DNA of 7,836 bases, from assembly GCA_903934745.1 (NCBI GenBank), contig CAIZOZ010000162.1, positions 1-7,836 on the forward strand, in the 5' to 3' direction. This document shows positions 6,189 through 7,836 of this stretch, in pieces (the stretch's first letter is position 1; each line of letters starts with the position of its first letter). The stretch comes from an uncultured cyanobacterium. Its GTDB lineage: Bacteria > Cyanobacteriota > Cyanobacteriia > PCC-6307 > Cyanobiaceae. The position numbers were made by a program, and so were the translations under genes. The notes below the pieces were generated by a model that saw nothing but the letters and a program-made list of their open reading frames with translations, made no database searches and was not told the origin of the DNA.

Positions 6189-6204
6189 GACGTGGCCCCA
6201 CGTC
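6189..6204. repeat. Palindrome GACGTGG-CC-CCACGTC in the porin leader
   Basis: Perfect 7-bp arms (6189-6195 and 6198-6204) with a 2-base centre, 78 bp before the porin start codon. The tight spacing favours a protein-binding operator over an RNA hairpin, and no T-run follows. A further inverted repeat, GGCAGG (6235-6240) / CCTGCC (6246-6251), lies between it and the gene. Confidence 0.5.
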
Positions 6205-6281
6205 CTGGTGCGCCGCTGCAGCTGGGCCTCAAGCGGCAGGTCGGCCCTGCCTAAAGTCCATGCCTCCATGGTCAGCTCCAT

Positions 6282-7700
6282 GTGATCGCCCCTCCGGCCG
6301 GTCGGCAGCTGCGTCGCCGTCCCGCTCCCAGGTGCGCGGGGCGGCTGGGCTGGCGGGCGATCGTGCTGCTGTGGGCCGCAGCCTCCCTCGGAAATCCGCG
6401 GGCGGTGGCCGATCCCCTGCCAAGGGCGCCCAGGCCCGAGGCACCACCGCAAAGCCCGAGCCAGGTTTCGGTTCCCACGCCGCCGCCGCCTGCCGCGGCT
6501 GATCCCCAGCCCCCCCTGGCCCTTGCTTCGTCCTGGCCCACGCTCAATGCGCTGTTGCAGGTGCCCCCCTGGCTGACCCTGGCGCTGACTGTCCAAGGTG
6601 ACGGTTTCGTCAATCCCATCGGTGGGCTGGTGCAGAGCCGCAACGCGATTCAGCAGACCAATCTTGATTTCAAGCTCAGCAGCGGCTTCGGCAAGGACCA
6701 GAGCCGCTGGAGTGAGGCCGATCACTGGCAGGTGCATGGGGCCCTCACCCTCGTCAGTGGTGTCGCCGGCTACGGCCAACGCATCGGTGCGGTCTTCCCG
6801 CTCACAGCCCTGGACAGCCCCACTGGTCTCTGGATCACCGAGGCCAGCATTGAGCGGCTCGGTGCAGCGGTGGATGTCAAGGCCGGCTTGTTTTCACTCG
6901 ACCCCGGCTTCGGGCAAGCGCCGGTGTTGACCGCCTATCTGAATCCCGTCTTCAACGACGTGCTCAACCTCAACCAGCCGGGCCTGCCGCTCAACCCCTA
7001 TGTGGCTCCGGGCGTTGAGCTGCACTGGCGCCCCAGCGCCGCTGATCCGGCCTTGCCCGGCGATACCGGTGCCCAGGGCGAATGGCATTACGCCGCCTAC
7101 CTGCTTGATCCCAGCACCAATGTGGCCGCCCTGCTGGGGGTCGTGCCCGACCAGCCGAGCTTCCAGGGCCATGTTCAGGTGCTGCAGTGGCGCTTTGATC
7201 GCCTGCCCGGGGCCCGACGCCTCGTGGCGCCCATCCGGCATCGTGGCCACTCCTTCACCCGGATGCTGCCGGCCCCGCTGCTGCAGGTGGGCGGTGGCTA
7301 TCTCGCTGACGCCAGCAGCAGCGCGATCTTGCCCATGGTGTTCAGTTCCCTCACCCTGGCGCCTGAGCTGCCAATCGGCCTGGATAATCGGATCTGGCTC
7401 GGATTCAGCGGTGGCAACGAGGCGGGTGGCAATCCCGTCACGTTGTTTGGCAGCGGCGGCTGGCTGTGTCAGGGGCTGATCGCCGGGCGCCCCTTCGATG
7501 TGCTGGCTCTGGGCTACGGCCACAGCCGCTTCAATCAGTCCCTGCTGGCGGGCCTGCGGCCGCAATCGCTGCTGGAGCTCAACTACAGCATCAACATCAA
7601 CAGCACTCTGTCGCTGCAACCGGTGCTGCAGTGGATCCAGGCCCCGGCCAGCATCGGCTCGATCCTGGCGCTGGGGCTGCAGTTGCAGCTTCAGTTCTGA
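6282..7700 (+). CDS. OprB-family outer-membrane porin without SLH domain
   Basis: A 472-residue precursor. Residues 1-23 are Arg-rich; a hydrophobic core follows (WRAIVLLWAAASLG, 24-37), with probable signal-peptidase cleavage after RAVA (40-43). A Pro-rich linker runs to about 78. The barrel part starts near WLTLALTVQGDGFVNPIGG, a typical OprB opening, and ends with alternating strands such as LLELNYSININSTLSLQPVLQWIQAP and a terminal Phe (LQLQLQF), the usual outer-membrane assembly signal. Many cyanobacterial OprB porins carry an N-terminal SLH domain and coiled coil; both are absent, which explains the shorter length. GTG 6282 is the only start between in-frame TAA 6252 and the signal sequence. 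It lies 201 bp after feoB in the same direction. OprB-type porins of cyanobacteria have been linked to inorganic nutrient and iron entry, so a role in iron uptake is plausible but inferred. Confidence 0.85.
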   Translation: MIAPPAGRQLRRRPAPRCAGRLGWRAIVLLWAAASLGNPRAVADPLPRAPRPEAPPQSPSQVSVPTPPPPAAADPQPPLALASSWPTLNALLQVPPWLTLALTVQGDGFVNPIGGLVQSRNAIQQTNLDFKLSSGFGKDQSRWSEADHWQVHGALTLVSGVAGYGQRIGAVFPLTALDSPTGLWITEASIERLGAAVDVKAGLFSLDPGFGQAPVLTAYLNPVFNDVLNLNQPGLPLNPYVAPGVELHWRPSAADPALPGDTGAQGEWHYAAYLLDPSTNVAALLGVVPDQPSFQGHVQVLQWRFDRLPGARRLVAPIRHRGHSFTRMLPAPLLQVGGGYLADASSSAILPMVFSSLTLAPELPIGLDNRIWLGFSGGNEAGGNPVTLFGSGGWLCQGLIAGRPFDVLALGYGHSRFNQSLLAGLRPQSLLELNYSININSTLSLQPVLQWIQAPASIGSILALGLQLQLQF

Positions 7701-7836
7701 GCCGCCAGTGGCCCCGGGTCCAGGCCAAGCCGCTCAACAATGCGACGGCGATACACCAAGGCCTCGGCGTTGATGGCCGGCTCGTCGAGGGTGAGCAGCT
7801 GGCGATCGCGCAGCAGCACCTGGCCCTCCACCACCA
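7691..7836 (-). CDS. C-terminus of an amidohydrolase-family deaminase (partial)
   Basis: The minus-strand frame from the right edge to TGA (7693-7691) gives 47 residues beginning VVEGQVLLRDRQLLTLDE and ending GLDPGPLAAQN. This is the typical end of metal-dependent amidohydrolases of the TRZ/ATZ/MtaD group: a closing beta-strand pair (a 'dGkvvvrdG-llTvDe' type motif) from the small beta-sandwich domain, then a final helix (INAEALVYRRRIVERL). The metal-binding and catalytic residues lie outside the window, so the substrate (methylthioadenosine, S-adenosylhomocysteine, cytosine or other) cannot be told. It converges on the porin gene with a 10-bp overlap of 3' ends. Confidence 0.68.
   Translation of the reverse strand, partial: VVEGQVLLRDRQLLTLDEPAINAEALVYRRRIVERLGLDPGPLAAQN
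7802..7809. repeat. HIP1 palindrome GCGATCGC
   Basis: Second exact copy in the window, inside the partial amidohydrolase gene. Confidence 0.6.

Noticed and set aside
5376..6779. 467-codon minus-strand open frame across the feoB 3' end and the porin 5' end
   Set aside because: Gln-, Gly- and Arg-rich with no motif or hydrophobic core; antisense to two well-supported genes. CTG-rich genes produce such long CAG-rich frames on the other strand.
6894..7619. 241-codon minus-strand open frame inside the porin gene
   Set aside because: Gln-rich antisense frame with no recognisable motif, opposite a porin with signal peptide and terminal Phe.

Overview
The window reads as chromosomal DNA of a high-GC picocyanobacterium of the Synechococcus/Cyanobium type. 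The evidence is indirect: a high-GC, CTG-rich coding style, two copies of the cyanobacterial palindrome GCGATCGC (HIP1), an OprB-type porin, a PhnE-like double permease, and a short Cys-rich protein of a kind I associate from memory with marine and freshwater Synechococcus. No mobile element, CRISPR array, rRNA or tRNA gene was seen.

Layout. Bases 1-173 hold the 3' end of an unidentified + strand gene. It overlaps a phosphonate-type ABC importer cassette made of an ATPase (160-933, PhnC-like) and a permease (930-2474, two PhnE-like halves fused in one chain). A PilZ-domain gene (2486-2896, -) converges on the permease, 11 bp away. Further along the minus strand lies a 67-codon gene with a twin CX3C motif (3096-3299, -), followed by a clear intrinsic terminator (3021-3046). 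The segment 3300-3733 holds no convincing gene. Then come a 54-residue membrane protein (3734-3898, +), a Fur-type operator (3922-3940), feoA (about 3991/4021-4230) and feoB (4227-6080) with an ATGA overlap. After 201 bp comes an OprB-family porin (6282-7700, +), whose stop overlaps the stop of a converging amidohydrolase gene (7691-7836, -, partial).

How the parts work together. The best supported system is ferrous iron uptake. A Fur box overlies the probable feoA promoter, and feoA and feoB are translationally coupled. The porin just downstream is a candidate outer-membrane entry route, but its link to iron is inference from position. The ABC cassette has an ATPase and fused permease but no recognisable binding protein in view, so its substrate (phosphonate, phosphite, phosphate or other) is open. 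Most of the window is ordinary. The points worth a second look are the missing canonical start of FeoA, the duplicated Cys protein, the tiny membrane protein next to the Fur box, and palindromes in the porin leader. I do not see strong evidence for a wholly new multi-gene system.
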